Positions 18,249 through 26,541 of a DNA stretch of 64,000 nt are shown here, in pieces (the stretch's first letter is position 1; the number at the start of each line of letters is the position of its first letter). This DNA is from SSC4 sp964443225. Lineage in GTDB: Bacteria; Chloroflexota; Anaerolineae; SSC4; Amarolineaceae. Both the position numbers and the translations under genes were made by a program. Location of the stretch: the NCBI GenBank assembly GCA_964443225.1, contig CAYUCC010000009.1:1-64000 (forward strand), in the 5' to 3' direction. Under the pieces are notes generated by a model. The model made no database searches and had not been told where the DNA came from. It saw only the letters and a program-made list of their open reading frames with translations.

Positions 18249-19265
18249 ATGACCACACCATCCACCCCACCCACCGTCCCGCCCCAGGCTCGCTTCTTCC
18301 AGTGGGTGCAGGGCTGGGCGAGCCTGCTGCTCTGCCACAGCCTGGTCAAGACCGGCGTCTGCGAGCAGATGGCCACCGGCCCCCGCACCGTGGACGAGCT
18401 GGCTGCGGCCTGCCAACTGCACGGGCCCACCCTCTTCCGCGTCCTGCGCATGACGACGGCTCTGGAGATCACCGCCCGCAAGGGCGACCGCTACGCGCTC
18501 ACCCCCCTGGGCCGCGCCATGCTCAAGGATACGCCCGGCAGCCTGTACACCAACCTCATAATGATCGGCAGCGATGCCTACCAACGTCCCTGGCAGAACT
18601 TCGCCTATACCCTGGCCACTGGCGAGAGCGCCTTTACCCACGTCATGGGCGCGCCCTTCTTCGACTACCTGGAGCAGCACCCGGAGCTGGGCCTCCCCTT
18701 CCAGCAAACACAGGCGGCCTACGCGCTGGTGACCGACCCTCCCCTGGCTGCGGCCTACGACTTCTCGCCCTTCCGCACCGTGTGCGACGTGGGCGGCGGC
18801 CAGGGCACCTTCCTCAAGCGCATCCTGGAGGCCCACCCCCACCTGCGGGGCGTCCTCCTCGATATGCCGGGCGTCACGGCGAACCACGTGCTGGGCGGCC
18901 TGGGCGACCGGGTCGAGGTGATCGCCGGCAGCTTCTTCGAGCGCGTACCGTCCGCCGACCTGCTGATCCTGAAGGCGGTGCTGCACGACTGGTCGGATGA
19001 AAAGTGTGCGGTCATCCTGGCCCGCTGCCGGGAGGCCATGCCGCCCGACGGCCGCCTGCTGATCATCGACCGGCTGCTGGAGGAGCCGTTCGACGCCGTG
19101 AGCCTTTTCTACGACCTGCACATGCTGCAGCAGATCGGCGGCCGCGAGCGCTCGGAAGCGGAGATGCGCAGCCTGCTGGCCGGCGCCGGCCTGCAGATGC
19201 GCCGCGTCATCGTCCCCACCGAGTCGCCGATGTTCCCCCTGCGTCTGGTGGAGGCGTCGTTGTAG
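18249..19265 (+). CDS. SAM-dependent O-methyltransferase, family 2
   Basis: The product is 338 residues. The N-terminal part (about 15-100) is a winged-helix dimerisation domain (LLLCHSLVKTGVCEQMATGPRTVDELA). The catalytic domain carries the SAM motif DVGGGQGTFL (about 181-190) and LKAVLHDWSDEKC with the His usually serving as base in this family, near residue 245. The order and length fit the plant-type and polyketide-tailoring O-methyltransferases. The acceptor substrate is unknown, since no biosynthetic genes are adjacent. The start at 18249 is chosen because the purine-rich GAAAGGGAG lies upstream; the frame is open from 18177. It is cytoplasmic and opens a small non-surface island that ends at 20720. 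Confidence 0.85.
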   Translation: MTTPSTPPTVPPQARFFQWVQGWASLLLCHSLVKTGVCEQMATGPRTVDELAAACQLHGPTLFRVLRMTTALEITARKGDRYALTPLGRAMLKDTPGSLYTNLIMIGSDAYQRPWQNFAYTLATGESAFTHVMGAPFFDYLEQHPELGLPFQQTQAAYALVTDPPLAAAYDFSPFRTVCDVGGGQGTFLKRILEAHPHLRGVLLDMPGVTANHVLGGLGDRVEVIAGSFFERVPSADLLILKAVLHDWSDEKCAVILARCREAMPPDGRLLIIDRLLEEPFDAVSLFYDLHMLQQIGGRERSEAEMRSLLAGAGLQMRRVIVPTESPMFPLRLVEASL

Positions 19266-19307
19266 ATCAAGCAACCCATTTGCGCTTTTACCAAAGGAGA
19301 ATCGACT

Positions 19308-19523
19308 ATGCCTAGAAATGGTGGCATCTGGATCCATTCAAGCGCCAGCGCGCCGCGCGCCGGTGATTACACCCTGGCCTTTGCACCCGAAACTGTTTTC
19401 AATTTCGCCAGCGCCGGTGAGTGGCGCGCCTGCGCCGAGGAGATCGTCGCCGTATTGCAGCGCTACGGCATCCCCTGCACAGTGCGCGAAGACAGTACGT
19501 CCACGGCGAAGGGCGGATCGTGA
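19308..19523 (+). CDS. Small protein of unknown function
   Basis: The product is 71 residues, with AAAGGAGA well placed before the ATG. It reads MPRNGGIWIHSSASAPRAGD and later EEIVAVLQRYGIPCTV; no family is recognised. Its last bases overlap the GTG of the next small frame in a GTGA overlap, which suggests translational coupling. It could be the front of a longer, broken gene. Confidence 0.5.
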   Translation: MPRNGGIWIHSSASAPRAGDYTLAFAPETVFNFASAGEWRACAEEIVAVLQRYGIPCTVREDSTSTAKGGS

Positions 19524-19654
19524 AGCGCTGTCTCTGGTTGCCCATCCTGCTGGCCGCCTTCACTCCCACCGGGCCGGGCCACTACCGCTTCTACTGCGGC
19601 TCACCCGGCCACGCGGCCGCCGGCATGGCAGGCGTGCTGGTGGTGGAGCCGTAG
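19520..19654 (+). CDS. Miniature cupredoxin-like peptide (internally deleted cupredoxin?)
   Basis: A 44-residue frame starts at GTG overlapping the previous stop. It begins with a short hydrophobic signal-like run (KRCLWLPILLAAF) and continues TGPGHYRFYCGSPGHAAAGM and GVLVVEP. The Y-x-F-x-C-x-x-PGH-x-x-x-GM pattern is the C-terminal copper loop of plastocyanin/azurin-type cupredoxins, including the Cys, His and Met ligands. The N-terminal strands and first His ligand are missing, so it probably cannot fold as a normal cupredoxin. The di-haem cytochrome gene follows 82 bp later. It may be a relic of a lost electron-transfer partner. Confidence 0.5.
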   Translation: MKRCLWLPILLAAFTPTGPGHYRFYCGSPGHAAAGMAGVLVVEP

Positions 19655-19736
19655 CAGAAGCCACGAATTGCACGAATGACCCAGCGCTGGACGACGCGCC
19701 CAATTTGTCAATCCACCAACCCAGGAGGAACCCAAA

Positions 19737-20720
19737 ATGATCGTCAATCTGCTCATTCTGCTCGTTGTCATCGCCCTGGCCGTACTCTTCGGCTGGTTGA
19801 CCTGGCGGGCGCTGCGCGCCCAACGGCTGTGGGTGAAGATCGCCGGCGGCATCGGCGCGGGGCTGCTGACGCTGGTCTTTGTCGCGCTCGCCTTCTTCGG
19901 CGTCAAGGGCGTCGCCACGCTGTACTTCCCCGGCGCGCCCACCGTCCCCGATCTGACCGTGGCCGGTACGGCGGAGCAGATTGCCCGCGGGCAGTATCTG
20001 ATGAACATCTCCTGCGCCAACTGCCACAGCGCGCCTGGGCCTGATGGGATGCCGGGCGGCGGGCCGATGCTGAGCGGCGGCGCCAATCTGACGGGGGCCG
20101 AAGGTTTTGGCTTTGTAGGCGACATCATCACCGAGAACCTGACCCCGGACGGCAAGCTGGCGGGCTACAGCGACAGTGAGCTTTTCCGCGCGCTGCGCCA
20201 CAACGTTACCCAAGACGGCCACCGCATGATCGCCATGTCCTTCATGCCATACAGCCATTTGAGCGACGAGGACATTCAGGCCATCATTGCCTACATCCGC
20301 ACGCTGCCGGCGGGGGCAAACGAGGGCGCAACCGGGGATCATCTCAACTTCATCGGCCTGCTGTTGGTCGGCGCGGGCTTGTTTGGCGAGTCGCAGCCTC
20401 CAGCGCCGACCGCCATCGCTGCGCCGGAGCAGGGCTTCACGGCGCAATACGGCGAATATGTGGCCACCTTTGGCGAATGCCGCGGCTGCCACGGGCCGGA
20501 CATGACCGGCAAAGCGGCGTCGATGATTCTCCCAGAAATTCCCAACGCCCGGCCCTACGCGTCGACGCTGAGCCAGGAACAGTTCACGACCCTGATGCGC
20601 ACCGGCGCCAAACCGGACGGCACGGCCTTTCCGCCGAACATGCCCTGGTATAACGCCAGCAAGATGACCGACGGTGACCTGGCCGCGCTGTACGCCTATC
20701 TGAAAGCGCCGGTGCAATAG
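19737..20720 (+). CDS. Membrane-anchored di-haem cytochrome c
   Basis: The product is 327 residues. Two N-terminal membrane segments lie at about 3-20 and 35-60. Two class I cytochrome c domains follow, with haem-binding CANCH near residue 97 and CRGCH near 247, and likely axial Met ligands in SFMPYSHL and NMPWYN. This layout resembles the membrane-bound c-type cytochromes of alcohol dehydrogenase or nitric-oxide/cupredoxin electron-transfer chains. The haems face outward. AGGAGG at 19723-19728 sets the start. The neighbouring cupredoxin-like fragment suggests a former copper partner; no oxidase subunit is adjacent. Confidence 0.85.
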   Translation: MIVNLLILLVVIALAVLFGWLTWRALRAQRLWVKIAGGIGAGLLTLVFVALAFFGVKGVATLYFPGAPTVPDLTVAGTAEQIARGQYLMNISCANCHSAPGPDGMPGGGPMLSGGANLTGAEGFGFVGDIITENLTPDGKLAGYSDSELFRALRHNVTQDGHRMIAMSFMPYSHLSDEDIQAIIAYIRTLPAGANEGATGDHLNFIGLLLVGAGLFGESQPPAPTAIAAPEQGFTAQYGEYVATFGECRGCHGPDMTGKAASMILPEIPNARPYASTLSQEQFTTLMRTGAKPDGTAFPPNMPWYNASKMTDGDLAALYAYLKAPVQ

Positions 20721-20731
20721 GTAACGAGCGC

Positions 20732-20793
20732 AACCTCGATCGGCCGGACTCAATCTGCCCGGCTTCGCCAGCGCAGCGCACAAAGGAGTGAGC
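20732..20793 (+). promoter_or_regulatory. 62-bp leader duplicated upstream of genes 20794 and 25060
   Basis: From AACCTCGATCGGCCGGACT (20732) to the start codon, the sequence is nearly identical in order and equal in length to 24998-25059, and ends with AAAGGAGTGAGC. An in-frame GTG within the Shine-Dalgarno region (20788) was rejected as start because the ATG at 20794 is better spaced. The duplication shows that the leader and signal peptide were copied as a unit. Confidence 0.6.
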
Positions 20794-22707
20794 ATGTTCA
20801 CAGTCAGGAGATACAAGCTACAGACGGCCTGGGTGGCAGTCGCGGCCCTGCCGCTGATCCTGAGCGGCCGCGCTGGCGCAGCGCCAGCGCCCGGCCTGGC
20901 GCCAGAACGCGTGCTTGCCGGGCCGTGTGCGCCCGGCGCCAGCTACGATGCGTCGTGCGACGTCGACCACGACGGCGACGTGGACATCTTCGACATCCAG
21001 CTGGCCGCCGGCCACTGGAACCAGAGCGGGACGTGGAGCGGCGGTGACTTCTGGGCGCTGACCGGCAACGCCGGTACGACCGCCGGCGCGCACTTCCTGG
21101 GCACCACCGACCTTGAGCCGCTGGAGCTGCGCGTGGCCGGCCAGCGCGCCCTGCGCCTGGAGCCGGTCCCTGCCCCGCCGGACGGGGCGCCAGCCGGGGG
21201 CGACCAGACGCCCAACGTCATCGGTGGGCACGCGGCGAATGCCGTGACATTGTACGTTCAGGGCGCCACGATTGGCGGTGGCGGTGCAACGAACGCGGCA
21301 AACCAGGTCTTTGACGACTTCGGCACGGTCGCCGGCGGCATGTTCAACGCTGCCGGCGATGGTATCGGCACGCTCAACGACCAGGCATGGGCCACTGTGG
21401 GCGGTGGAGCATTCAACCAGGCCAGTAGTGTCTTTGCCACCGTTGCTGGCGGAGGAAGCAACGCTGCCAACGGCCAGTATGCTGCCGTCAGCGGTGGCTA
21501 CTACAACCAGGCCAATGGCACCTATGCCACGGTGGGCGGCGGCTTTGACAATGGAGCCAGCGGCCCCTATGCCACAGTCAGCGGCGGCTCTGTCAACAGC
21601 GCCAGTGGCTCCAACGCTGTTGTGAGCGGCGGCTATGGCAACATCGCCATCGGCGAACAATCAACGGTGGGCGGTGGCTACTACAACCAGGCCAATGGCA
21701 CCTATGCCACGGTGGGCGGCGGCTATGTCAATCTGGCCACCAGTACTGCTGCCACGGTTGCCGGTGGCTCGTTCAACCGGGCCAGCGGCGGCTACAGTTT
21801 TGCCGCCGGCCGGCGCGCCAAAGCCGACCACACCGGCGCCTACGTCTGGGCCGATGCCACCGACGCCGATTTTGCCTCCACGGCCAACAACCAGTTTCTG
21901 GTGCGCGCTGCCGGCGGTGTCGGGATCAACACCAACGCACCCAACGCTGCGCTGGCCGTCGACGGGGGTAACAGCGTGGCGCGCATTGCGGTCAATTCAA
22001 ATACACCGACAGCCAACGCCGGCCTGAGTCTGCGCCAGGACGGCGTCAACCGCTGGTCCATCGCCGCCGTCTCCGCCGACGGCGACCTGACCTTCTTCCG
22101 CGAGGGCGCGGGCGGCGGCAGCCGGCTGTTTGTGGACGGCGGCGGCGCCAACGCCGGCAATGTCGGCATCGGCAACGCCGCGCCTCAGTATCCGCTGCAC
22201 ATGGCCAGCGGCGCGCACGTCACCGCCGGCGGAACCTGGACCAATGCCTCCAGCCGCCAGCTCAAGACTGGCTTCATCCCTGCCGACGGGCAAACCTTGC
22301 TCGAAACGCTGGCCGCCCTGCCGATCACAACCTGGAGCTATCGCGCCGAGGACCCGGCGGTGCGGCATCTCGGCCCGACGGCGGAGGATTTCTACGCCGC
22401 TTTCCAGCTCGGCCGCGACAACGGCGCCATTACGACCGTTGATGCCGACGGTGTGGCGCTGACGGCCATCCAGGCGCTGCACCGACTGAACCAGACGCAG
22501 CAGGCGCAACTGGCGTCACAACAGCAGCAGATCGAACGGCTGGAGGCGCGCCTGGCGGCCCTGGAACAGCGCGGCCAGCCTGACCGGTCGCCCTGGCTGC
22601 TGCTGGCAACGATGGCGGCCGGACTGCTACTGGCAACGTTGGCGGTCGTGCTGCTGCTGCGCACGGCGCGCCGGACATGCGGAATCTCTAGCTATCCACT
22701 GCAATGA
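20794..22707 (+). CDS. Dockerin-like TVGGG-repeat fibre with S74 chaperone, coiled coil and C-terminal membrane segment
   Basis: The product is 637 residues. It has a signal peptide (about 1-30), CDVDHDGDVDIFDIQ, the linker GNAGTTAGAHFLGTTD, TVGGG head repeats (about 150-320) and GYSFAAGRRAKADHTGAYVWAD. Cap D (about 485-560) carries NASSRQLKTGF, LPITTWSYRAED and VRHLGPTAEDFYAAF, the pattern of the peptidase S74 intramolecular chaperone. Ser486 and Lys491 have the S-x4-K spacing of the family's cleavage dyad. A Gln-rich coiled coil (about 548-595) and a hydrophobic segment (about 602-625) with a basic tail follow. S74 domains of phage tail spikes assemble trimers and then cut themselves off. 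Here the chaperone would stay in the membrane while the head fibre is released or displayed. Confidence 0.8.
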   Translation: MFTVRRYKLQTAWVAVAALPLILSGRAGAAPAPGLAPERVLAGPCAPGASYDASCDVDHDGDVDIFDIQLAAGHWNQSGTWSGGDFWALTGNAGTTAGAHFLGTTDLEPLELRVAGQRALRLEPVPAPPDGAPAGGDQTPNVIGGHAANAVTLYVQGATIGGGGATNAANQVFDDFGTVAGGMFNAAGDGIGTLNDQAWATVGGGAFNQASSVFATVAGGGSNAANGQYAAVSGGYYNQANGTYATVGGGFDNGASGPYATVSGGSVNSASGSNAVVSGGYGNIAIGEQSTVGGGYYNQANGTYATVGGGYVNLATSTAATVAGGSFNRASGGYSFAAGRRAKADHTGAYVWADATDADFASTANNQFLVRAAGGVGINTNAPNAALAVDGGNSVARIAVNSNTPTANAGLSLRQDGVNRWSIAAVSADGDLTFFREGAGGGSRLFVDGGGANAGNVGIGNAAPQYPLHMASGAHVTAGGTWTNASSRQLKTGFIPADGQTLLETLAALPITTWSYRAEDPAVRHLGPTAEDFYAAFQLGRDNGAITTVDADGVALTAIQALHRLNQTQQAQLASQQQQIERLEARLAALEQRGQPDRSPWLLLATMAAGLLLATLAVVLLLRTARRTCGISSYPLQ

Positions 22708-22795
22708 AAACGAGGCCCCCGCAGTTCGATGGGTGTCATGGGTGCGCCGCAGCGCCGCGCGTCCGGCAATTGGTCTGCACAAGGAGGTAATCGTC

Positions 22796-24748
22796 ATGCA
22801 GCGCAGTATCCGTTTCGCCCTGTTGTCAGTCGTGTTGCTCGTCCTCGGCCTGGTGATCGGCCCGGCCGGCGCCCAGGAGGCGTCTGTTAGCCCAGAAGTG
22901 GCTGCCTGTTTACCGGGGGCGGGTTACGCCTCCGGTTGTGATGTGGATCAGGATGGTGATGTGGACATCTTCGACGTCCAGCTCACCGCCGGGCGCTGGA
23001 ACACCAGCGGCGCCTACACGTCGAGCCACACCCACTGGGGCGAGACCTGGACGGGGACCGGCAGTCATGGCCTGCGTCTCGAGAACACCGCCGCCAGCGG
23101 TACGGCTTACGGGGTCTATGGCACATCGGCCAGCACCATGGGCCTCGGTGTCTACGGCGAGGCCAGCGCCAGCAGCGGCTACGTTTACGGCGTGTACGGT
23201 TTGAGCCAAAGCACCGCCGGCATTGGCGTGTTCGGCAACACTAACGCCAGCAGCGGCGCAACTTACGGCGTTCTTGGCCGGTCCGACAGCAGCGCCGGCC
23301 GTGGTGTGTACGGATACGCCACAACGCCCACCGGCACCACCTACGGCGTCTACGGCCTGGCCAGCAGCACCGACGGCCGCGGGGTGCATGGGCTGGCCTC
23401 AGCCACCAACGGTGCGGCCTATGGCGTCTATGGCAAATCGGCCAGCACCAGTGGCCTCGGCGTATACGGCGAGGCCAGCGCCAGCAGCGGCTACACCTCC
23501 GGCGTGTACGGTCTGAGCTACAGCACCACCGGCATTGGTGTGTTCGGCAACACCAGCGCCAGCAGCGGTGCAACTTACGGCGTTCTTGGCCGGTCCGACA
23601 GCACCGCCGGCCACGGTGTGTACGGATACGCCAGCGCCAGCAGCGGCGCCACCTACGGCGTGCGGGGGGAGAGCGCCAGCACCAGCGGCCGCGGCGTGTT
23701 CGGCCACGCCACCGCCGGCAGCGGCACGACCTACGGCGTGCGGGGTGAGAGCGCCAGCACCAGCGGCACCGGCGTGGTCGGTCTCGCCAGCGCTACCAGC
23801 GGCGCCACGGTGGGCGTCTCAGGCCAGTCCGACAGCGCCGATGGTCGCGGGGTGTACGGCTGGGCAACAGCCTTTGACGGTGCAACCTCTGGCGTGTACG
23901 GTGTGTCCGACAGCGCCGATGGCCGTGGGGTGTACGGCCAGGCTACTTCCGATGGCTTCGGCGACACATCTGGGGTGTACGGCCGAACTGATAGCCTTTA
24001 TGGAAGCGGGGTATACGGGATCGCGACCAAGGCCAGTGTCAGCTCACGCAATTATGGCGTGTACGGCAGGTCCGAGAGCCCCAATGGCATCGGGGTGTAC
24101 GGTTCCGCCACGTCTACCGACACGACGTGGTACGGGACGTACGGGGTGTATGGCCGCGCCGCGGGCGAGGATGGCCGCGGGGTGTATGGATATGCCGCAT
24201 GCGAGGACTGCTGGTTCACTTATGGCGTGTACGGCCGGTCCGAAAGCTCTGATGGGTACGCTGGATTCTTTGCGGGCAATCTTGCGGCCAGTGGCACCAA
24301 ATCCTTCCTGATCGACCATCCCCTGGACCCGGCTCAGCGCTACCTCTACCATTACAGCCTGGAAGGGCCGGCGCCGTTCAATCTCTACCGCGGCACGGTC
24401 ACGTTGGACGGCGGGGGTACGGCCTGGGTGGCGCTGCCCGCCTACTTCGAGGCCATCAACACCGATTTCAACTACCAATTGACCGCCGTGGGCGCCGCGA
24501 TGCCCAATTTGCACGTTGCGCAAAGGATCGAAGACAACCGCTTCCTGATCGCCGGCGGTGTGGCCAACCAGGAGGTCTCGTGGCAGGTGACCGCCGTACG
24601 CAACGACCCGTGGGTGCGCGATCACGGTTTTAAGACCGAGACCGCTAAACCGGAACGCACCAGGGGTAAGTACCTCTACCCGGCGGGTTACGGCCAACCC
24701 AAGACCCTGGACCAGGATTACCCGCGCAACCGCCCGCAGCCTGATTGA
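22796..24748 (+). CDS. Secreted dockerin-like/GVYG-repeat surface protein, cap A
   Basis: The product is 650 residues. The signal peptide (about 1-27) matches gene 9280 almost residue for residue. The loop CDVDQDGDVDIFDVQ and linker SHTHWGETWTG are followed by about twenty GVYG-type units (about 95-490). Some units are exact internal duplicates, for example the pair near GVFGNTxASSGATYGVLG, which shows repeat-block duplication. Cap A (about 501-650, starting SFLIDHPLDPAQRYLYHYS) is more divergent than in genes 1169 and 35332 and ends KYLYPAGYGQPKTLDQDY. AAGGAGG at 22781-22787 sets the start; the open frame extends upstream to 22733. It is expected to be exported and displayed. Confidence 0.8.
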   Translation: MQRSIRFALLSVVLLVLGLVIGPAGAQEASVSPEVAACLPGAGYASGCDVDQDGDVDIFDVQLTAGRWNTSGAYTSSHTHWGETWTGTGSHGLRLENTAASGTAYGVYGTSASTMGLGVYGEASASSGYVYGVYGLSQSTAGIGVFGNTNASSGATYGVLGRSDSSAGRGVYGYATTPTGTTYGVYGLASSTDGRGVHGLASATNGAAYGVYGKSASTSGLGVYGEASASSGYTSGVYGLSYSTTGIGVFGNTSASSGATYGVLGRSDSTAGHGVYGYASASSGATYGVRGESASTSGRGVFGHATAGSGTTYGVRGESASTSGTGVVGLASATSGATVGVSGQSDSADGRGVYGWATAFDGATSGVYGVSDSADGRGVYGQATSDGFGDTSGVYGRTDSLYGSGVYGIATKASVSSRNYGVYGRSESPNGIGVYGSATSTDTTWYGTYGVYGRAAGEDGRGVYGYAACEDCWFTYGVYGRSESSDGYAGFFAGNLAASGTKSFLIDHPLDPAQRYLYHYSLEGPAPFNLYRGTVTLDGGGTAWVALPAYFEAINTDFNYQLTAVGAAMPNLHVAQRIEDNRFLIAGGVANQEVSWQVTAVRNDPWVRDHGFKTETAKPERTRGKYLYPAGYGQPKTLDQDYPRNRPQPD

Positions 24749-24842
24749 CGCCGGGCGGCACCTGCGACCCGCCTGAAGCGATGATTCAGCCATATTCATA
24801 TGATTCTCAGGAGATAACTGGCGCGAAATCAGTACATCATCG

Positions 24843-24925
24843 CTGCCTGAGCCTGTCGAAGTCGTCACTGCCTGAGCCTGTCGAAGTTGTCGCTGCCTGA
24901 GCCTGTCGAAGGCAGCGACAACTTC
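24843..24925. repeat. Three CTGAGCCTGTCGAAG repeats ending in a perfect hairpin
   Basis: CTGCCTGAGCCTGTCGAAG occurs at 24843-24861, 24868-24886 and 24893-24911, a 25-bp period. GAAGTTGTCGCTGC (24883-24896) pairs exactly with 24912-24925 around a 15-base loop. This word is a REP-like element common in environmental bacterial genomes. It fills part of the 311-bp intergenic stretch 24749-25059, where no gene is seen. Confidence 0.8.
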
Positions 24926-24997
24926 TGGAGTACGATCGATGGCGGCCACACCCTCAACATGGCCGACGCCGTCGAGACGGGACTAAACTGCCAGCAC

Positions 24998-25059
24998 AAC
25001 CTCGATCAGCCGGACTAAATCTGGTCTGCTTCGCCAGCGCAGCGCGCAAAGGAGTGAGC
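24998..25059 (+). promoter_or_regulatory. 62-bp leader, second copy
   Basis: Counterpart of 20732-20793: it begins AACCTCGATCAGCCGGACT and ends in CAAAGGAGTGAGC before the ATG. Differences are few and the length is identical. It carries the ribosome-binding site of gene 25060; promoter boxes are not clear. Confidence 0.6.
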
Positions 25060-26355
25060 ATGTTCACAGTCAAGAGATACAAGCTACAAATTGCATTGGT
25101 GGCAGTCGCAGCCCTGCTGCCGATCCTGAGCGGCCGCGCCGGCGCTGCGCCCTTGCCCAGACTGGCGCCAGAACGCGTGCTTGCCGGGCCGTGTGCGCCC
25201 GGCGCCAGCTACGATGCGTCATGTGACGTGGACCACGACGGCGACGTGGACATCGTCGACATCCAGCTGGCTGCCGGCCACTGGGGCCAAGCCGGGACGT
25301 GGACCGGCGGCGACTATTGGTCGCTTACCGGCAATGCCGGCACAGTGCCCGGCGTCCACTTCCTCGGCACTACTGACACCCAGGCCCTCGATCTGCGCGT
25401 GGGCGGACAACGCGTGCTGCGTTTGGAGCCCCATAGTGTGAGCCCCAACCTTATCGGCGGCTACACGGGCAACGTGATAGGGGCGGTGGTCGAAGGTGGC
25501 GTCATTGCCGGTGGTGGGTATTTCGTTTCCACGAACCGTGTATTCGACGACTTTGGATCGGTGGGGGGCGGTGCCAACAACGTGGCGGGGGTCGACGACG
25601 GGTATGCTCAGAGTTACGCCACGGTAGCTGGCGGATCGAACAATGCAGCGCTAAACTCTCATGCCACGGTAGCAGGGGGGTCAAACAACACAGCCAGTGG
25701 CTTCATGTCCACGGTGAGTGGCGGGGCTGTGAACGACGCCACTGGCGGTTACGCTACGGTGAGTGGCGGGGCTCAGAACGATGCCACTGGCGGTTTCGCC
25801 ACGGTCGCTGGCGGGGCATGTAACACAGCCAGCGGTTATTCGTCGACGATAGGCGGCGGCGAAAACAACGAAGCCAACAGACACTACGCCACGGTGCCGG
25901 GTGGGTCTGACGGCAATGCATCTCACTACGGTGAGCTGGCCTACGCCAGCGGGCGATTCGCCGCTGCTGGCGACGCCCAAACCTCGCTCTACGTGCTGCG
26001 GCGGGAGACGGGCGACGCCACCCTCACCGAATTGTTCCTCGACGGTTTAGCGGAGCGCATCACCCTGCCGGCCGATCGAGTGATGACCTTCGACATCCTG
26101 GTGGTGGGCAGCCACCGCTTCGGCGGCGGCAGCTCGGCCGGCTACCAGGTGGCTGGCGTGATCCGCAACATCGGCGGCGCGACCAGTTTTGTGGGCACGC
26201 CGATCGTGACCGTCCTGGGGGAGAACGTGGCCGGTTGGGACGTGGTGGTGGAGGCCAACGACACAGTGGACGCGCTGGTGGTCAAGGTGCAGGGCTCCAG
26301 CGGGACGACGATCCGCTGGGTGGCTTCGGTGCGCACGGTGGAGGTGGGGCGGTAG
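25060..26355 (+). CDS. Secreted dockerin-like protein with TVGGG repeats, cap B
   Basis: The product is 431 residues. The leader and first 30 residues are nearly the same as gene 20794, while the C-terminus is nearly the same as gene 7143, so it looks like a hybrid of the two. It has a signal peptide, CDVDHDGDVDIVDIQ, the linker GNAGTVPGVHFLGTTD, about nine TVxGG units (about 150-290) and cap B (about 306-431) from AQTSLYVLRRETGD to IRWVASVRTVEVG. The ATG at 25060 follows AAAGGAG; an upstream in-frame GTG at 25054 lies inside that site and was not chosen. It lacks the S74 domain and membrane segment of 20794, so it would be freely secreted or held only by its dockerin-like loop. Confidence 0.8.
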   Translation: MFTVKRYKLQIALVAVAALLPILSGRAGAAPLPRLAPERVLAGPCAPGASYDASCDVDHDGDVDIVDIQLAAGHWGQAGTWTGGDYWSLTGNAGTVPGVHFLGTTDTQALDLRVGGQRVLRLEPHSVSPNLIGGYTGNVIGAVVEGGVIAGGGYFVSTNRVFDDFGSVGGGANNVAGVDDGYAQSYATVAGGSNNAALNSHATVAGGSNNTASGFMSTVSGGAVNDATGGYATVSGGAQNDATGGFATVAGGACNTASGYSSTIGGGENNEANRHYATVPGGSDGNASHYGELAYASGRFAAAGDAQTSLYVLRRETGDATLTELFLDGLAERITLPADRVMTFDILVVGSHRFGGGSSAGYQVAGVIRNIGGATSFVGTPIVTVLGENVAGWDVVVEANDTVDALVVKVQGSSGTTIRWVASVRTVEVGR

Positions 26356-26356
26356 C

Positions 26357-26379
26357 GCTGCGCACTGCCAGTGCGCAGC
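26357..26379 (+). terminator. 10-bp hairpin just after the stop of gene 25060
   Basis: GCTGCGCACT (26357-26366) pairs perfectly with AGTGCGCAGC (26370-26379) around GCC. It has the same position as the hairpin after gene 7143 but a different sequence. No T tract follows. Confidence 0.5.
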
Positions 26380-26436
26380 CAACCTGCCGGGAGAGGGAGG
26401 CAAATTGCAGAGCGAGTTGGGACTTGCGCCCGTTTT

Positions 26437-26453
26437 GTATCGAAAAGCGATAC
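26437..26453 (+). promoter_or_regulatory. GTATCG-N5-CGATAC palindrome, second copy
   Basis: GTATCG at 26437-26442 and CGATAC at 26448-26453 flank AAAAG. Downstream are GCGCAATAATGGG, aligned with the possible -10 of the other copies, and a perfect hairpin, ACGCGAC/GTCGCGT with a four-base loop. It now drives only the relic at 26542. Confidence 0.55.
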
Positions 26454-26541
26454 CCATTGCCTCTCATATTGCGCAATAATGGGTACACGCGACGATGGTC
26501 GCGTTAGCGCCGATTCCATCCAGCACCGAGAGGTAGTTGCC

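Noticed and set aside
15314..18481. 1055-residue minus-strand open frame opposite gene 15308
   Set aside because: High-GC shadow frame: Arg/Ala/Gly/His-rich, no domains, no signal peptide, and fully opposite a plus-strand gene with recognisable HAF repeats.
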